A stretch of 64,000 nt of DNA from Stenotrophomonas aracearum (GTDB lineage: Bacteria > Pseudomonadota > Gammaproteobacteria > Xanthomonadales > Xanthomonadaceae). Below, piece after piece: positions 29,519-39,578 of this stretch; within the stretch, counting starts at the first letter, position 1, and the number at the start of each line of letters is the position of its first letter. The notes beneath the pieces were generated by a model. That model searched no databases and was not told where the DNA came from. It worked only from the letters and a program-made list of their open reading frames with translations. The stretch spans positions 817,001 through 881,000 of the forward strand of contig NZ_CP115543.1 of NCBI RefSeq assembly GCF_031834615.1, written 5' to 3'. Made by a program: the position numbers and the translations under genes.

Positions 29519-30604
29519 TCACGCCCCGGCGGACAGCTGGGCCAGTTCGTCGGCCTGGTGTTCGTGGATCAGGCGTTCGACCAGGCCATCCATTTCGCCG
29601 GCGATGATGTTGGGCAGGTCGTACAGGGTCAGTCCTTCCACCCGGTGGTCGGTGATCCGACCCTGCGGGAAGCTGTAGGTCCGGATGCGCTGGCTGCGGT
29701 CGCCACTGCCGACCTGCAGGCGCCGGCTTTCCGCGGTCGCCGCAGCCTGCTTGCTGCGCTCGCTGTCGAGCAGCTGCGCCTTCAGCCGCTTCATCGCCTT
29801 GTCGCGGTTGGCGTGCTGGCTGCGTTCGGTCTGGCATTCCACTACCACGCCACTCGGCACGTGGGTAATCCGGATCGCCGACTCGGTCTTGTTGACGTGC
29901 TGGCCGCCCGCCCCGGAGGAGCGGAACGTGTCGACCTTCAGGTCGGCCGGGTTGATGACGATGTCATCGACCTCGTCGGCCTCGGGAATGATCGCCACGG
30001 TGGCCGCCGAGGTGTGGATGCGACCCTGCGATTCGGTGGCCGGCACGCGCTGCACGCGGTGGGTGCCCGACTCGAACTTGAGCTTGGAGTACGCGCCACG
30101 GCCCACCACGCGGGCCACGATCTCCTTGTAGCCGCCATGCTCGCCGGGGCTGTCCGATTCGATCTCGACCTTCCAGCCCTGGCGCTCGGCATAACGTGCG
30201 TACATGCGGAACAGGTCGCCGGCGAAGATCGCCGCCTCGTCGCCGCCGGTGCCGGCGCGCACTTCCAGGAACAGGTTGCCGTCATCGCGCGGGTCGCGCG
30301 GCACCAGCAGCAGGGCCAGGTCGTGGTCGAGCTGCTGCAGGCGCTCCTGCGCGGCGGCGATTTCCTCGTCGGCCAGCTCGCGCAGGTCGGGGTCGGCACG
30401 CATGGCCTCGGCCGCCGCCAGGTCGGCCAGCGCACGCGCTTCGTCGGCCAGGGCAGTGGCGATCGGCTGCAGCTGCGCGAACTCGCGCGAAAAATTGCGG
30501 AAGCGCTCGTTGTCGCCGACCACGTCCGGGTCGGCCAGCAGGCGTTCAAGTTCTTCGCGGCGCTCGGCCAGCGCTTCCAGCTTACGGCGCAGGGTCGGCG
30601 TCAT
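29519..30604 (-). CDS. prfA: Peptide chain release factor 1
   Basis: This 361-residue RF1 recognises UAA and UAG. The tripeptide PAT is at 188-190 ([15 protein letters not shown]) and the catalytic GGQ at 233-235 ([12 protein letters not shown]). It starts at the ATG at 30604 and overlaps the end of hemA by 23 bp. The next gene downstream is the OGT homologue where many genomes have prmC; prmC here is at 6296. Confidence 0.97.
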   Translation of the reverse strand: MTPTLRRKLEALAERREELERLLADPDVVGDNERFRNFSREFAQLQPIATALADEARALADLAAAEAMRADPDLRELADEEIAAAQERLQQLDHDLALLLVPRDPRDDGNLFLEVRAGTGGDEAAIFAGDLFRMYARYAERQGWKVEIESDSPGEHGGYKEIVARVVGRGAYSKLKFESGTHRVQRVPATESQGRIHTSAATVAIIPEADEVDDIVINPADLKVDTFRSSGAGGQHVNKTESAIRITHVPSGVVVECQTERSQHANRDKAMKRLKAQLLDSERSKQAAATAESRRLQVGSGDRSQRIRTYSFPQGRITDHRVEGLTLYDLPNIIAGEMDGLVERLIHEHQADELAQLSAGA

Positions 30605-31865
30605 CGGTCCTCTCAACAGCGTGGTGGTAGCCCGGCTTGGCCGGGAACAGGCGCTCGGCGGCGCGGGTCAGCTCAGTATCGCCGCTGAGCGCGGCCGCGC
30701 GCAGCGCGGCGGTCGGCGGATGCAGCAGGCGGTTGGTCAGGCCGTGCGCGAGCAGCTCCAGCACTTCTTCCGGCGACTTGCCGTGCGCCAGCTGCTGGCG
30801 GGCCTTGTCCAGCATCTCCACCCGGGTCGCTTCGCCATAGGCGCGCAGCTGCCGCAGTGGCGCCTGGTGCGCGCTGGCCTGCTGGGTCTCGACAAAGCGC
30901 GACACCTGCAGCTCGATGATCGCTTCGGCTTCGGCGGCGGCCTCGCGACGACTGCGGCGGTTGTCTTCCACCGCGCGCTCCAGGTCGTCCACGGTGTACA
31001 GGAAGGCGTCCTTCAGCTCGCCCACGCCGGATTCGATATCGCGCGGTACCGCCAGGTCGAACAGCAGCATCGGCTTGTGCCGGCGCGCGCGCAGCGCGGC
31101 GGCGACCTGGGCGGTGCCGATCACCGGCTCGCGCGCGGCGGTGGCCGAGAACACCACGTCGGCCTCGCCGAGGTGCCGGTCCAGCTCGCTCAGCGGCAGC
31201 GCCACCCCGCCGTGGCGGGTGGCCAGTTCCTGCGCATGGGCCAGGGTACGGTTGGCGATCAGCAGGCGCCGGACCCGGCCTTCGCTGAGGTGCCGGGCCG
31301 CCAGCTCGATGGTTTCGCCGGCGCCGACCAGCAGCACGGTGGAGTCTTCCAGCCGCGCGAACGAGTTCTGCGCCAGGCGCACGGCGGTGGAGGCCACCGA
31401 GATCGGATTGGCCCCGACCCGGGTGTCGGTACGGGCGCGCTTGGCGACCGAGAAGGTCTGCTGGAACAGCCGGTCCAGGCGCTGGCCGAGCAGTCCGTGG
31501 TCGCGCGCGGTGGCCCAGGCGTCCTTGACCTGGCCCAGGATCTGCGGCTCGCCCAGCACCATCGAGTCCAGCCCGGTGGCGACCCGGAACAGGTGGCGCA
31601 CCGCATCGGCGTCGGCATGCTGGTACAGGTAGCCGTGCAGCTGGCCGGCATGGCGTTCCAGCCAGTGCGCCAGCGCCTCGGCGGAATCGGCCACCGCGTA
31701 CAGCTCGGTGCGGTTGCAGGTGGAGAGCAGGACCGCTTCGGCCACCTGCGGGGTATCGCGCAGCGACGCCAATGCCTGGGGCAGGGCGTCGCCGCCAAAG
31801 GACGCGCGTTCGCGCAGCTCCACTGGCGCGGTCTGGTGATTCAGTCCGAGCACCCACAGGGTCAT
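30582..31865 (-). CDS. hemA: Glutamyl-tRNA reductase
   Basis: This 427-residue enzyme makes glutamate-1-semialdehyde from Glu-tRNA, the first step of C5 tetrapyrrole synthesis. It shows [17 protein letters not shown], the catalytic Cys50 in [26 protein letters not shown] and the NADPH-binding [17 protein letters not shown]. The C-terminal dimerisation helix is near 330-400. It heads hemA-prfA-OGT and is divergent from the TPR gene across only 64 bp. Confidence 0.97.
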   Translation of the reverse strand: MTLWVLGLNHQTAPVELRERASFGGDALPQALASLRDTPQVAEAVLLSTCNRTELYAVADSAEALAHWLERHAGQLHGYLYQHADADAVRHLFRVATGLDSMVLGEPQILGQVKDAWATARDHGLLGQRLDRLFQQTFSVAKRARTDTRVGANPISVASTAVRLAQNSFARLEDSTVLLVGAGETIELAARHLSEGRVRRLLIANRTLAHAQELATRHGGVALPLSELDRHLGEADVVFSATAAREPVIGTAQVAAALRARRHKPMLLFDLAVPRDIESGVGELKDAFLYTVDDLERAVEDNRRSRREAAAEAEAIIELQVSRFVETQQASAHQAPLRQLRAYGEATRVEMLDKARQQLAHGKSPEEVLELLAHGLTNRLLHPPTAALRAAALSGDTELTRAAERLFPAKPGYHHAVERTDDADPAP

Positions 31866-31929
31866 TGTTCAGTTGCTTGCGATAAGCTGCTGGCCATTCA
31901 AGTCGTCATTTTAAGGCCAGAAGCCCCCG

Positions 31930-33630
31930 ATGCCCGCATTGATTCGCATCTCCAGCGTTCTGTTGCTGTCCCTGGCCGCCGCCAACGCCCTCGCAGCGGC
32001 CGTAGCGCCGGGCTCTGCCCGGCTGCCGACCTCCAAGGCGGCCACGGCCGAACCGGCCTCACTGACCCCGGTGATGGCCGGCGAGTTTGCCCTGCAGGCC
32101 GGCAAGCTGGCCGATGCCGCGCGCTGGTACCTGGAGGCGGCCGAGGCGGGCCGCGACGATGCCGGCCTGGCCGAACGGGCCACCCGCATCGCCATGCTGG
32201 CCGACGACGACAAGCGCGCCAGCCGTGCGCTGGCCCTGTGGGAAAAGCGCGCCCCGCGCTCGCTGGCCATGCGCAGCAGCGCCGCCGCGCTGGACCTGCG
32301 CAAGGGCGATGTGAAAGGCGCCCGCACCGAGCTGGCCGCGCTGCTGCGCGACCCGGACCCGCGCGGCTGGAAGTTCGCGCTGGCCGCCCTGGTCGGTGGC
32401 GGTCGCGACCCGGCCGCCGCGGCCGACGTGCTGGGCCAGCTGGTCGACGACAATGCCATCCCCAACCAGTTGGAGCCCTGGCAGGAATTCGGCCGCCTTG
32501 CCATGCGCATGGACCGCCCCGAGCTGGCCCGGCGCATGGTCGACGAAGTGGTGCGCCGGTTCCCCGGCGAACCGCGGGTGGCCTTGTTGAATGCCAGCCT
32601 GATGTTCCAGGCCGGCAAGGCCGACGAGGCGCTGGCCGCCCTGCGCGCGGTCGAGCCGCGCACCGTCGCCGACCCCGAGCTGCGCAACGCGGTGGCGATC
32701 GCCTACGACGCCATGGGCGATGCCAAGGCCGCCGAACGGGTGCTGTCGGTGGGCCCGCAGGACGTGCAGACCTGGGGCATGCGGGCCTCCCTGCTGGCCA
32801 AGCAGAAGGACGACACCGCGCTGCTGGCGCTGTACACCGACCTGTCGAAGCAGGCGACCAAGCCGGATCCGGCGCAGCGCCTCCTGCTCGGCAAGATCGC
32901 CGAGTACCTCAAGCGCCATGCCGAAGCGGTGGACTGGTACCTGAGCGTGCCTGGCGGCGAAGAGCGCGCCGAAGCGCGCCTGCGTGCGGCCAGTGCCGAA
33001 TACGAACTGGGCCGCACCGACAAGGCGTTCGCCGGCGTGCATGCGCTCCAGTCCGACGCCAGCATCGACGACGAAGCGCGACGCGATGCCTACCTGCTTG
33101 AAGCCGAACTGCGCCAGCGCGGCAACGACCTGCCGGGCGAGCTCGACGCGCTGGCCCGTGGCCTGGCCGCCTACCCGGACGAGAATGCGCTGCTGTATGC
33201 CCGCGCGCTGGCCTGGGAGCGTCGCGACGACGTGCCGCGCGCCGAGGCCGACCTGCGCAAGATCCTGGTGACCGAGCCGGAAAACGTGGCCGCGCTCAAC
33301 GCGCTGGGCTACACCCTGGCCGACCGCACCACGCGCTACCAGGAAGCGCTCGAGCTGATCGACCGCGCCCGCGTGGCCGAACCGGACAATGCCGCCATCG
33401 TCGACAGCTATGGCTGGGTGCTGTATCGCCTCGGCCGCAAGGAAGAGGCGCTGGTGCAGCTGCGCCGGGCCTGGACCCTGGCCAAGGACCCGGAAATCGC
33501 CGCGCACGTCGGTGAAGTGCTGTGGGTGCTCGGCCGCAAGGACGAGGCCCGCCGCTTCTTCGACGAGGCGCGCAGGCTGGACCCGGACAACCGTGCGCTG
33601 CAGCGCGTGATCGAGAAATACGGCGTATGA
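31930..33630 (+). CDS. Secreted tetratricopeptide repeat protein
   Basis: This 566-residue TPR protein has a signal peptide ([19 protein letters not shown]). Two TPR blocks, one early (about 45-110) and one at the C-terminus with [39 protein letters not shown] and [14 protein letters not shown], frame degenerate helical repeats. Such proteins commonly precede lolB in Xanthomonadaceae and Pseudomonas. Just after the signal peptide the DNA at 32002-32027 is a GTAG palindrome nearly identical to the intergenic ones, translated in frame as VAPGSARLP. The stop overlaps lolB (ATGA). Confidence 0.88.
   Translation: MPALIRISSVLLLSLAAANALAAAVAPGSARLPTSKAATAEPASLTPVMAGEFALQAGKLADAARWYLEAAEAGRDDAGLAERATRIAMLADDDKRASRALALWEKRAPRSLAMRSSAAALDLRKGDVKGARTELAALLRDPDPRGWKFALAALVGGGRDPAAAADVLGQLVDDNAIPNQLEPWQEFGRLAMRMDRPELARRMVDEVVRRFPGEPRVALLNASLMFQAGKADEALAALRAVEPRTVADPELRNAVAIAYDAMGDAKAAERVLSVGPQDVQTWGMRASLLAKQKDDTALLALYTDLSKQATKPDPAQRLLLGKIAEYLKRHAEAVDWYLSVPGGEERAEARLRAASAEYELGRTDKAFAGVHALQSDASIDDEARRDAYLLEAELRQRGNDLPGELDALARGLAAYPDENALLYARALAWERRDDVPRAEADLRKILVTEPENVAALNALGYTLADRTTRYQEALELIDRARVAEPDNAAIVDSYGWVLYRLGRKEEALVQLRRAWTLAKDPEIAAHVGEVLWVLGRKDEARRFFDEARRLDPDNRALQRVIEKYGV
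32002..32027. repeat. GTAG REP palindrome inside a coding sequence
   Basis: GTAGCGCCGGGCTCTGCCCG followed by GCTGCC matches the intergenic GTAG hairpin at 571-594 at all but one or two positions. It lies in frame in the TPR gene, directly after the signal peptide region, without disturbing the frame. Confidence 0.75.
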
Positions 33631-34289
33631 AGTGGATGTCGATGAAGGCCGCCTGCGCGGCGGCCCTGGCCCTGTCGTTGTCGGCCTGTGTGTCGCTGGA
33701 CGCACGCAAGGCGCCGGCCGCACCGGAAGTGGTCAGTACCGTAAGTGCCGAAGCGGCGCAGGCCGAGGCGCTGCGGGTGGAGCAGGTGCGCGCCTGGCCG
33801 GCCTGGTCGTTCGAAGGCCGGGTCGCGGTCAGCAAGGGGCGCAATGGCGGCAGCGGCCGCATCGACTGGCGGCAGCAGGCGCGCCAGTACGTGGTGTCGC
33901 TCAGCGCGCCGGTGACCCGGCAGAGCTGGACCCTGACCGGCGACAGCGAACAGGGCGGCGGCCGGCTGGACGGCGTCGACGGCGGACCGCGCCAGGGCGC
34001 GGACGCGCAGCAGGTGCTGCTGGAGGCCACCGGCTGGGATATCCCGGTCAACCAGCTGCCGGACTGGGTACGCGGCCTGGTCGCCGAGGGTGCGAGCGCC
34101 GCCGGACAGGTCGATCGCGACGCGGAAGGGCGTCCGCGCCGCTTCCAGCAGATGGGCTGGGACATCCAGTACCTGGACTGGTACCCGGCCGAAGGCGACC
34201 GCCCGGTGCTGCCACGCCGGATCGAAGCGGTCAAGGGCGACGCCAAGGTGCGCCTGCTGGTGGACGGCTGGGTGCTCGACGCCCCATGA
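33627..34289 (+). CDS. lolB: Outer membrane lipoprotein insertion protein LolB
   Basis: This 220-residue lipoprotein receives lipoproteins from LolA and inserts them into the outer membrane. The lipobox is LSAC with Cys21. Conserved pieces are [24 protein letters not shown] (in part), [24 protein letters not shown] and [10 protein letters not shown] with PRRIEAV near the end. It overlaps the TPR gene upstream and ispE downstream, each by 4 bp. The start ATG is inside the preceding stop region (ATGA). Confidence 0.93.
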   Translation: MKWMSMKAACAAALALSLSACVSLDARKAPAAPEVVSTVSAEAAQAEALRVEQVRAWPAWSFEGRVAVSKGRNGGSGRIDWRQQARQYVVSLSAPVTRQSWTLTGDSEQGGGRLDGVDGGPRQGADAQQVLLEATGWDIPVNQLPDWVRGLVAEGASAAGQVDRDAEGRPRRFQQMGWDIQYLDWYPAEGDRPVLPRRIEAVKGDAKVRLLVDGWVLDAP

Positions 34290-35155
34290 GCGCTGCGGAC
34301 CTGAATGGCAACGGGGCATGGTGGCCGGCCCCGGCCAAGCTGAACCTGTTCCTGCAGATCACCGGTCGCCGGGCCGACGGCTATCACGCGCTGCAGAGCG
34401 TGTTCCGCCTGCTGGACTGGGGCGACCGGGTGCGGCTCGGCGTGCGTGAAGATGGAAAGGTGCGCCGTGACGGTCCCTCGGTGGCCGGCGTGGCGGAGGC
34501 CGACGATCTCGCCGTGCGCGCGGCGCTTCTGCTCAAAAAACATGCGAACGTCGCCCAGGGTGCTGACATCAGCATCGAAAAGCGAATTCCGGCCGGTGGC
34601 GGCTTCGGCGGTGGCTCGTCCGACGCTGCGACCGTACTGGTGGGCCTGAACCACCTCTGGCGCACCGGCCTGGACGTCGACACCCTGGCCGCACTGGGCC
34701 TGCAGCTGGGCGCGGACGTGCCGGTGTTCGTGCGCGGCCACAACGCCTGGGCCGAGGGCGTGGGCGAGCAGCTGACCCCGCTGGCCCTGCCGCCGGCCTG
34801 GTATGTGATCGCCGACCCCGGTGTCCACGTGCCCACCGCTGCGCTTTTCAGCTCGCCGGATTTGACGCGCGACGCCCCAGTGGCGAAAATAGCGGACTTC
34901 GCTTCCGGGTCTTTGCTCGGGAATGCGTTCGAGCCGGTACTGCGCCGTCGCGAACCTGCCGTAGAGGCAGTGCTCATCGCGTTGGACAGCATCGGCCGGG
35001 CACGACTCACCGGGTCGGGAAGCGGTTGTTTCGTCGAGTTCGACACGCGCGCTGCTGCAGAGCAGGGCCTGGCGGAGTTGCCGGAAGGACTGCGGGCATG
35101 GGTGGCTGCGGGCGTGGAGCGCTCGCCACTGCTTGATGTACTCGAGCGTTATTGA
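34286..35155 (+). CDS. ispE: 4-diphosphocytidyl-2-C-methyl-D-erythritol kinase
   Basis: This 289-residue GHMP kinase phosphorylates CDP-methylerythritol in the MEP isoprenoid pathway. It shows [20 protein letters not shown] at the N-terminus, the ATP loop [14 protein letters not shown] near 99-112, [10 protein letters not shown] and [12 protein letters not shown]. The start ATG overlaps the lolB stop (34286-34289). tRNA-Gln follows 9 bp after the stop. Confidence 0.96.
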   Translation: MSAADLNGNGAWWPAPAKLNLFLQITGRRADGYHALQSVFRLLDWGDRVRLGVREDGKVRRDGPSVAGVAEADDLAVRAALLLKKHANVAQGADISIEKRIPAGGGFGGGSSDAATVLVGLNHLWRTGLDVDTLAALGLQLGADVPVFVRGHNAWAEGVGEQLTPLALPPAWYVIADPGVHVPTAALFSSPDLTRDAPVAKIADFASGSLLGNAFEPVLRRREPAVEAVLIALDSIGRARLTGSGSGCFVEFDTRAAAEQGLAELPEGLRAWVAAGVERSPLLDVLERY

Positions 35156-35164
35156 TTTTGATGC

Positions 35165-35241
35165 AGGGGCGTCGCCAAGAGGCCCAAGGCACCAGGTTTT
35201 GATCCTGGCATTCGGAGGTTCGAATCCTCCCGCCCCTGCCA
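35165..35241 (+). tRNA. tRNA-Gln (anticodon TTG)
   Basis: 77 nt including encoded CCA. The acceptor stem is AGGGGCG/CGCCCCT. The anticodon stem is CCAGG/CCTGG around loop TTTTGAT, with anticodon TTG at 35199-35201. The T arm is GGAGG-TTCGAAT-CCTCC. It lies between ispE and prs, as in many gammaproteobacteria. Confidence 0.97.
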
Positions 35242-35350
35242 CTTGCGGACGTCAACCGCGTATTCCAGCGCAGGCCTGCGCGGACACGGTTGATCGGCCG
35301 CAGTGTTGTCGCCAGTTCTCCGCCAATCGCTCCCGCCCGAGACCGCCATG

Positions 35351-36310
35351 ATGCAAGAACACCCGAACCTGCTGGTATTTTCCGGCAACGCCAACAAGCG
35401 CCTTGCGCAGAGCATCTGCAAGGAACTGGGGGTCCGGCCGGGCAAGGCATTGGTGTCGCGTTTCTCCGACGGGGAAGTGCAGGTCGAAATCGAAGAGAAC
35501 GTCCGCAAGCAGGACGTCTTCGTGATCCAGCCGACCTGCGCGCCGAGCGCCGAGAACCTGATGGAACTGCTGGTCCTGATCGATGCGCTCAAGCGCGCCT
35601 CGGTCAACAGTGTCACCGCCGTGGTGCCGTATTTCGGCTACTCGCGCCAGGATCGCCGCATGCGCTCCTCGCGCGTGCCGATCACCGCCAAGGTCGCCGC
35701 CAAGATGTTCAGCGCCGTTGGCGCCGACCGCGTCCTGACGGTGGACCTGCATGCCGACCAGATCCAGGGGTTCTTCGACATGCCGGTGGACAACGTGTAT
35801 GCCTCGCCGCTGCTGCTCGCCGACATCTGGCGCGCCTACGGCACTGAAAACCTGATCGTGGTGTCCCCGGACGTGGGTGGCGTGGTGCGTGCGCGCGCCG
35901 TCGCCAAGCGTCTGGACGACGCCGACCTGGCGATCATCGACAAGCGCCGTCCGCGCGCCAACGTCTCCACCGTGATGAACATCATCGGTGACGTCGAAGG
36001 CAAGACCTGCGTGATGGTCGATGACATCGTCGACACCGCCGGCACCCTGTGTGCGGCTGCCGCGGCGCTGAAGGCGCGCGGCGCCCTCAAGGTGGCGGCG
36101 TACTGCACCCACGCCGTGCTCTCGGGCCCGGCGGTGGACAACATCAACAACTCCCAGCTCGACGAGCTGGTGGTGACCGACACCATCCCGCTGCGTGAAG
36201 AGGCGCGGGTGTGCAGCAAGATCCGCCAGCTCAGCGTGGCGGAAATGCTGGCCGAGACGATGCGCCGCATCGCCTTCGGTGAGTCGGTCAGCTCGCTGTA
36301 CGTGGACTGA
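35351..36310 (+). CDS. prs: Ribose-phosphate pyrophosphokinase
   Basis: This 319-residue enzyme makes PRPP from ribose 5-phosphate and ATP. Key pieces are [35 protein letters not shown], the divalent-metal [16 protein letters not shown], and the PRPP loop [14 protein letters not shown]. Two ATG codons are adjacent (35348, 35351); the second gives the usual 319-residue length. Neither has a strong ribosome binding site. Confidence 0.96.
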   Translation: MQEHPNLLVFSGNANKRLAQSICKELGVRPGKALVSRFSDGEVQVEIEENVRKQDVFVIQPTCAPSAENLMELLVLIDALKRASVNSVTAVVPYFGYSRQDRRMRSSRVPITAKVAAKMFSAVGADRVLTVDLHADQIQGFFDMPVDNVYASPLLLADIWRAYGTENLIVVSPDVGGVVRARAVAKRLDDADLAIIDKRRPRANVSTVMNIIGDVEGKTCVMVDDIVDTAGTLCAAAAALKARGALKVAAYCTHAVLSGPAVDNINNSQLDELVVTDTIPLREEARVCSKIRQLSVAEMLAETMRRIAFGESVSSLYVD

Positions 36311-36390
36311 GTTTTTTCCGGCACGTCTGGTCGCGGACGTGCCTTTCACCGCCAAGCCATCCTGGCAAGGCAACAACTGGTAGAACGAAA

Positions 36391-37008
36391 ATGTCGAAGA
36401 CCCATGAAATCAAGGTCACCAAGCGTGAACTGCAGCGTAAGGGTGCGAGCCGCCGCCTGCGTCACGCCGGTGTGATCCCGGCCATCGTGTACGGCGGCAA
36501 CGCCGAACCGGTCGCCATCAGCCTGGACCACAACGCTACCTGGCTTGCCCAGCAGCACGAGTGGTTCTACTCGTCGATCCTGAGCCTGAACCTGGACGGC
36601 CAGATCACCAAGGTCCTGCTGCGTGACATGCAGCGCCACCCGCACAAGCAGCTGATCATGCACCTGGACTTCCTGCGCGTGGACGAGAACCAGGCCCTGA
36701 CCGCCAACGTGCCGCTGCACTTCATCAACGAAGACACCTCGCCGGCTGGCAAGGCTGCCGACGTCGTGGTCACCCACGAACTGAAGGAAGTGACCGTCAG
36801 CTGCCTGCCGAAGGACCTGCCGGAATCGATCGACGTCGACCTGGCCGACCTGAAGGCGGGCGACGTGGTCTACCTGTCGGACATCAAGCTGCCGAAGGGC
36901 GTTGAGATCCCGGCCCTGGCCCAGGGCAAGGACCACGACGACGCCATCGTCACTGCCAAGCACGGCAAGGGCGAAGCGGCTGACGAAGAAGCGCCGGCTG
37001 CAGAGTAA
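36391..37008 (+). CDS. rplY: 50S ribosomal protein L25, long (CTC) form
   Basis: This 205-residue L25 of the CTC type binds 5S rRNA. The N-terminal L25 domain (1-95, with RKGASRRLRHAGVIPAIVYGG in part) is followed by a beta-rich C-terminal domain (LPKDLPESIDVDLADLKAGD) and an acidic tail. It lies between prs and pth, the standard order. GGTAGAACGAAA precedes the ATG. Confidence 0.96.
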   Translation: MSKTHEIKVTKRELQRKGASRRLRHAGVIPAIVYGGNAEPVAISLDHNATWLAQQHEWFYSSILSLNLDGQITKVLLRDMQRHPHKQLIMHLDFLRVDENQALTANVPLHFINEDTSPAGKAADVVVTHELKEVTVSCLPKDLPESIDVDLADLKAGDVVYLSDIKLPKGVEIPALAQGKDHDDAIVTAKHGKGEAADEEAPAAE

Positions 37009-37016
37009 TACCCATC

Positions 37017-37040
37017 GGTGCCTGCCTTCGGGCAGGCACC
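37017..37040 (+). terminator. UUCG hairpin between rplY and pth
   Basis: A perfect 10-bp stem GGTGCCTGCC/GGCAGGCACC on a TTCG tetraloop lies 8 bp after the rplY stop. There is no T-run, so it may be a partial terminator or an mRNA 3'-end stabiliser rather than a full stop before pth. Confidence 0.55.
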
Positions 37041-37055
37041 GTGCTGGAAGGGACA

Positions 37056-37634
37056 ATGGCAGGATTGCGACTTATCGTCGGTCTGGGCAACCCCGGATCG
37101 GAACACGCCCGGACCCGGCACAATGCCGGGTTTCATTTCGTTGAGGCCCTGGCTGAGAAAGCGGGCGCACGCTGGAGCGTGGACAGCAAGCTGTTCGGTG
37201 AGACCGCCAGGGTCGACATCGCCGGCCAGCCGGTGTGGCTGCTCAAGCCCGCCACTTTCATGAACCTCAGTGGCAAGTCGGTCACCGCCGCACAGCGGTT
37301 CTGGAAGATCGAGCCGGAGGACACGCTGCTGGCGCACGACGAACTGGACCTGGCTCCGGGCGTGGCACGCCTGAAGTTCGACGGGGGCCACGGTGGCCAG
37401 AACGGCCTGCGCGACACCATGCGCCTGCTGGGCCACGGAAAATTCCATCGGTTGCGCATCGGCATTGGCCATCCCGGTCACAAGGACCGCGTGGTGGGCT
37501 GGGTGCTGGGACGCCCGTCCAAGGAGGACGAGATCCTGACGGCCCGTGCCATCGACGATGCGATCGACGTGCTGCCGCTGGCGGTGCAGGGCGATTACAA
37601 CGAAGCCATGAAGCGGCTGCACACGCCGCGCTGA
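37056..37634 (+). CDS. pth: Peptidyl-tRNA hydrolase
   Basis: This 192-residue enzyme frees tRNA from peptidyl-tRNA released early from ribosomes. It shows [20 protein letters not shown] with the catalytic His22, [24 protein letters not shown] and [11 protein letters not shown], then [12 protein letters not shown]. The ATG at 37056 has GGAAGGGAC before it; an in-frame GTG at 37041 would add five residues. Confidence 0.97.
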   Translation: MAGLRLIVGLGNPGSEHARTRHNAGFHFVEALAEKAGARWSVDSKLFGETARVDIAGQPVWLLKPATFMNLSGKSVTAAQRFWKIEPEDTLLAHDELDLAPGVARLKFDGGHGGQNGLRDTMRLLGHGKFHRLRIGIGHPGHKDRVVGWVLGRPSKEDEILTARAIDDAIDVLPLAVQGDYNEAMKRLHTPR

Positions 37635-37704
37635 CGCGAAACGGATTGGCCAAGCGGCGCGTGCGCCGTTTCACCAATCACTTTCACCCCAGAGGTTGTC
37701 AAAG

Positions 37705-38796
37705 ATGGGTATCAAATGCGGCATCGTCGGCCTGCCCAACGTCGGCAAGTCGACCCTGTTCAACGCGCTGACCAAGGCGGGCATCGCGGCGGCCAACTTC
37801 CCGTTCTGCACCATTGAGCCGAACGTGGGCATCGTGCCGGTGCCGGATCCGCGCCTGAACGAGCTGGCGGCGATCATCAATCCGCAGAAGGTCATTCCGA
37901 CCGCGGTGGAGTTCGTCGACATCGCCGGCCTGGTTGCCGGCGCGGCCAGCGGTGAAGGCCTGGGCAACAAGTTCCTGGCCCACATCCGCGAGGTGGACGC
38001 GATCACGCACGTGGTGCGCTGCTTCGAGCATGGCGACATCATCCACGTGGCGGGCAAGGTGGATCCGATCTCGGACATCGAGACGATCGACATCGAGCTG
38101 GCCCTGGCCGACCTGGACAGCGTGGAGAAGGCGCTGAACCGCGCCGAGCGCGCGGCCAAGGGCGGCGACAAGGATGCGGCGGCACGCAAGCCGGTGCTGG
38201 CCAAGCTGCAGGCGGCGCTGGCCGACGGCAAGGCTGGCCGTTCGGTCGGCCTGGACGAGGAAGAGAAGGCGCTGGTGCGCGATCTGTTCCTGCTGACGCT
38301 GAAGCCGGTGATGTACATCTGCAACGTGCTGGAAGACGGCTTCGAGAACAACCCGCACCTGGAAGCGGTGCGTGCGCACGCAGCGGCCGAGGGCGCGATG
38401 GTGGTGCCGGTTTCCGCGGCGATCGAGGAAGAGCTGTCGCAGCTGGACGACGAAGACCGCGACACGTTCCTGGCCGATCTCGGCCTGAGCGAGCCGGGCC
38501 TGAACCGCGTGATCAACGCGGCGTACAAGCTGCTGGGCCTGCAGACCTACTTCACTGCCGGCGTCAAGGAAGTCCGCGCGTGGACCGTGCGCAAGGGCGC
38601 CACCGCGCCGCAGGCGGCCGCAGTGATCCACACCGACTTCGAGAAGGGCTTCATCCGCGCCGAAACCATCGCGTATGACGACTTCATCAAGTACAAGGGC
38701 GAAGCCGGTGCCAAGGAAGCAGGCCGCCTGCGCCTGGAAGGCAAGGAATACCGCGTCCAGGAAGGCGACGTCCTGCACTTCCGCTTCAACGTCTGA
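37705..38796 (+). CDS. ychF: Ribosome-binding ATPase YchF
   Basis: This 363-residue OBG-family P-loop protein, same length as in E. coli, prefers ATP. The P-loop is GLPNVGKST at 9-17, then [12 protein letters not shown] and [22 protein letters not shown] coiled-coil region follows, and a C-terminal TGS domain ([28 protein letters not shown]). It usually follows pth. The ATG is chosen over an in-frame TTG 9 bases upstream. Confidence 0.97.
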   Translation: MGIKCGIVGLPNVGKSTLFNALTKAGIAAANFPFCTIEPNVGIVPVPDPRLNELAAIINPQKVIPTAVEFVDIAGLVAGAASGEGLGNKFLAHIREVDAITHVVRCFEHGDIIHVAGKVDPISDIETIDIELALADLDSVEKALNRAERAAKGGDKDAAARKPVLAKLQAALADGKAGRSVGLDEEEKALVRDLFLLTLKPVMYICNVLEDGFENNPHLEAVRAHAAAEGAMVVPVSAAIEEELSQLDDEDRDTFLADLGLSEPGLNRVINAAYKLLGLQTYFTAGVKEVRAWTVRKGATAPQAAAVIHTDFEKGFIRAETIAYDDFIKYKGEAGAKEAGRLRLEGKEYRVQEGDVLHFRFNV

Positions 38797-38820
38797 TCCG
38801 CGCCCGCGCAGATCGACCCG

Positions 38821-38850
38821 AACGCCCCGCCTCGTGCGGGGCGTTTGCGT
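38821..38850 (+). terminator. Intrinsic terminator after ychF
   Basis: ACGCCCCGC pairs with GCGGGGCGT around a 5-base loop, followed by a short T-rich tail (TTGCGTT), 25 bp after the ychF stop. Confidence 0.75.
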
Positions 38851-38856
38851 TCTGGC

Positions 38857-39080
38857 CTGGACAATAATTCACCACGCTTCGAAACCATTGCAGCGCAGTC
38901 TTCAACGGAGTTGTCCACAGCAAACTCCCATGGCTTTCCACGAACGGTGTGGAAAACCCGTGCAGCTTCTGGACAAAAAATCACCACCGTTCGAGAGCGT
39001 TGCGCCGCGTGGCTTACGTGACTTGTCCACAGCAAACCCCCACTGCTTTCCACGCGTAGTGTGGAAAACCTGATCGTCCG
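38857..39080. repeat. 112-bp tandem duplication with paired DnaA-box-like nonamers
   Basis: Units 38857-38968 and 38969-39080 begin CTGGACAA and are imperfect copies at an exact 112-bp step. Each contains TTGTCCACA (38911-38919; 39023-39031) and, 37 bp further, TGTGGAAAA (38948-38956; 39060-39068), the complement of TTTTCCACA. Each nonamer is one base from the DnaA box TTATCCACA, and each unit has them in inverted orientation. The second half of each unit is best conserved. It lies in the gap between the convergent ychF and the TonB receptor. No dnaA, dnaN or other oriC neighbour is present. Confidence 0.75.
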
Positions 39081-39110
39081 CGAAGAGCAGCGTCTCAGTC
39101 GCTACGTGCA

Positions 39111-39226
39111 GGGGCGGCCGCCGGGCAGCCCCGCTCCGGGACACGCCGTGAACCCATCCATGGGGGCTGCTAGAAAACATCCATGTTTTCTAGCGTCCCT
39201 CCGGGGGCTACCCGTCGGCCGCCCCC
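39111..39226. repeat. 116-bp palindromic element, copy 2
   Basis: Inverted relative to and nearly identical with 828-943. The arms are 39111-39132 and 39204-39225 (22 bp, two mismatches). The central perfect hairpin is at 39170-39193 (11-bp arms CTAGAAAACAT and ATGTTTTCTAG), and the smaller CCCAT/ATGGG hairpin is at about 39153-39165. Confidence 0.85.
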
Positions 39227-39254
39227 ATACAGGGTCGTGTGCGGTCGGAAGAAG

Positions 39255-39278
39255 CAGACACGCATGGCGTGTCCCTAC
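39255..39278. repeat. GTAG-type REP hairpin, ACACGC/GCGTGT form
   Basis: GACACGCATGGCGTGTC followed by CCTAC is the sister of 8484-8505. It lies between the 116-bp element and composite copy D. Confidence 0.65.
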
Positions 39279-39302
39279 GCGGATGGTCTGACGGCGAAAT
39301 GG

Positions 39303-39505
39303 GGTTTCCCCTGGCCACCTGCCAACTATCGGAGGGTCGGCGGGGGTGGGTTTGAGGGGGCACGAGCCGCATGGATGCGGCGATGAGCTTACATGGACGT
39401 ACTTGCAGCGTCCCCCACAAACCCGCACCCGACGGCACTGACCAGGGAAACCACACAGACGAGGGCTGTTCGCCTGAATCCAACAGCAGCCGGGCAGGGC
39501 CCGGC
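39303..39505 (+). repeat. Long composite palindromic repeat, copy D
   Basis: The outer arms GGTTTCCCCTGG and CCAGGGAAACC (39303-39314, 39442-39452) enclose a long stem, 39337-39360 with 39411-39434 (GGGTTTGAGGGGG/CCCCCACAAACCC). The apex hairpins are GCCGCATGGATGCGGC and TACATGGACGTA. It ends in a GCCGGGCAGGGCCCGGC hairpin (39489-39505). It is closest to copy B. With the tandem repeat and the 116-bp element it fills the 782-bp gap between ychF and the TonB receptor gene. Confidence 0.8.
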
Positions 39506-39526
39506 GACACGGTACAGCGTGCAACC

Positions 39527-39566
39527 CAAAAAAAAGGCCGCCGACAGATCTGTCAGCGGCCTTTCA
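39527..39566 (-). terminator. Intrinsic terminator of the TonB receptor gene
   Basis: AGGCCGC/GCGGCCT plus GACAGA/TCTGTC form a 14-position hairpin with one C-A mismatch. On the minus strand it is followed by a run of eight or nine T, 13 bp past the stop. Confidence 0.88.
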
Positions 39567-39578
39567 AAACAACAAGGC

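Noticed and set aside
38857..39080. Chromosomal replication origin
   Set aside because: DnaA-box-like nonamers are present, but all have one mismatch, there is no AT-rich unwinding region, and dnaA, dnaN, gyrB, rpmH or parAB are not nearby.
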